This document shows positions 63,479 through 64,000 of a stretch of 64,000 bases of DNA, in pieces. The notes under the pieces are model-generated. The model was not told the origin of the DNA. It did no database searches and saw only the letters and a program-made list of their open reading frames with translations. This stretch comes from Nocardia crassostreae. Its GTDB lineage: Bacteria > Actinomycetota > Actinomycetes > Mycobacteriales > Mycobacteriaceae. The DNA is taken from contig NZ_BDCH01000015.1 of NCBI RefSeq assembly GCF_001613405.1, positions 62,001 to 126,000 on the forward strand. The letters are read 5' to 3'. A program made the translations under genes and the position numbers. Positions within the stretch are counted from its first letter, which is position 1. Each line of letters opens with the position of its first letter.

Positions 63479-64000
63479 CTAATTGTCGCCCGCCGGAATC
63501 TCACGGCGTCCGGTCGATATCGCCAGCTGGCACATGGCCTCGAGGTATTCCGCGCGATCACGCGCCTGCGGCAAACCCGCACCCCATGCCGTAATTCCGT
63601 GCCCGGCGATGAACAGCACGGGCGGGGCATCGGGATGCTCGGTCAGGTACTTCTCGATATCCGCGCCGATCCGCGGCACGTCCGCGTGATTGGGGAACAC
63701 CGGAATCTCGATGGCGTCCGGGCGATTTCCGCCCAGCCCCTTGATCAGCTCGTACCCGGAGAAGCGCACGGTCCGCACATCGGCGCCGCCCACACCGATC
63801 GAGAGCGCGGTGGCGTGCGGGGGATGCACATGAACCACGGCATCCGCCTCGGTCACCCGGTAGACCGCGGTGTGAATGGTCGTCTCCGCCGACGGCCGCT
63901 TACCGCTCGCATCGACCGGCGTCGAATCCGCGACCGCGACGGTCACCATGTCGGATGCGGCGAGCTCACCCTTGGACAGGCCGCTCGCGGTGATCACGGC
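63479..64000 (-). CDS. mtnB: Methylthioribulose-1-phosphate dehydratase, 5' end beyond window
   Basis: Partial, about 174 codons to the TAG at 63479-63481. Class II aldolase fold with the zinc ligands in VHVHPPHATALS and a later His in FIAGHGITAWG. Dehydrates methylthioribulose 1-phosphate; feeds mtnC/mtnD. The ribosome-binding site and start are outside the window. Confidence 0.93.
   Translation of the reverse strand, partial: AVITASGLSKGELAASDMVTVAVADSTPVDASGKRPSAETTIHTAVYRVTEADAVVHVHPPHATALSIGVGGADVRTVRFSGYELIKGLGGNRPDAIEIPVFPNHADVPRIGADIEKYLTEHPDAPPVLFIAGHGITAWGAGLPQARDRAEYLEAMCQLAISTGRREIPAGDN

Overview
The window is high-GC actinobacterial DNA. Most signs point to a mycolic-acid bacterium close to Nocardia. 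These are a glucosyl-3-phosphoglycerate synthase homologue next to a PapA-type acyltransferase, an orphan Mce protein, F420/deazaflavin-type oxidoreductases, a DUF5753 XRE regulator with a DUF397 partner, a conservon (CvnABCD) operon, and several promoters that look leaderless. The genus is an inference from gene content; there is no rRNA or intact tRNA to confirm it.

Layout. 1-5.2 kb: a truncated LysR regulator with a palindromic operator, a divergent MFS exporter, a TAP-like peptidase lipoprotein, an esterase and an AhpD-like protein. 5.3-9.4 kb (minus strand): a compact gpgS-like / PapA-like / MFS exporter operon, probably for an acylated glycoside. 9.9-13 kb: an L,D-transpeptidase, two zinc proteins transcribed divergently, an ArsR-controlled SRPBCC operon with two matched operators, and a small membrane protein whose start codon lies in a perfect 13-bp hairpin. 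13-16.5 kb: a diiron-oxygenase-like protein coupled to a nucleotidyltransferase, then 6-phosphogluconate dehydrogenase with a strong terminator. 16.7-23.5 kb: an orphan Mce protein, XRE/DUF397, TetR, an APC permease plus amidohydrolase, and a 3'-half tRNA fragment. 23.5-28 kb: a secreted lipase, a GlxA-type regulator, a Ddn-like protein, TetR, a methyltransferase and a SUKH-like protein. 28.1-34.2 kb: a GntR, urea carboxylase and allophanate hydrolase operon (ATP-dependent urea breakdown). 34.3-39.8 kb: a lipoprotein, an amidohydrolase, a prenyl diphosphate synthase plus terpene cyclase, an NTF2-like protein and a RibD-like reductase. 39.9-45.4 kb: two paralogous unknown proteins, an LLM F420 enzyme, and a GAF/SARP-like regulator upstream of an aldehyde dehydrogenase and DUF779. 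45.5-52.7 kb: a lipoprotein, a thioesterase, a broken toxin-antitoxin pair, gabD2, a secreted protein, a purine permease and a VOC protein. 52.8-59.4 kb: a conservon with a duplicated A-B pair. 59.5-64 kb: an ICMT-like protein, an FAD monooxygenase/TetR pair, and a methionine-salvage operon (mtnB-mtnD-mtnC) that runs off the right edge.

A striking trait of the window is the number of otherwise well-preserved genes broken by a single event. There are five in-frame stops (6644, 34380, 45691, 50975, 55171), four frameshifts (about 23193-23207, 24733, 38085 and 47025) and two apparent in-frame losses (in the first MFS and in the first CvnA). These could be real decay or sequence error. Each is described where it occurs.
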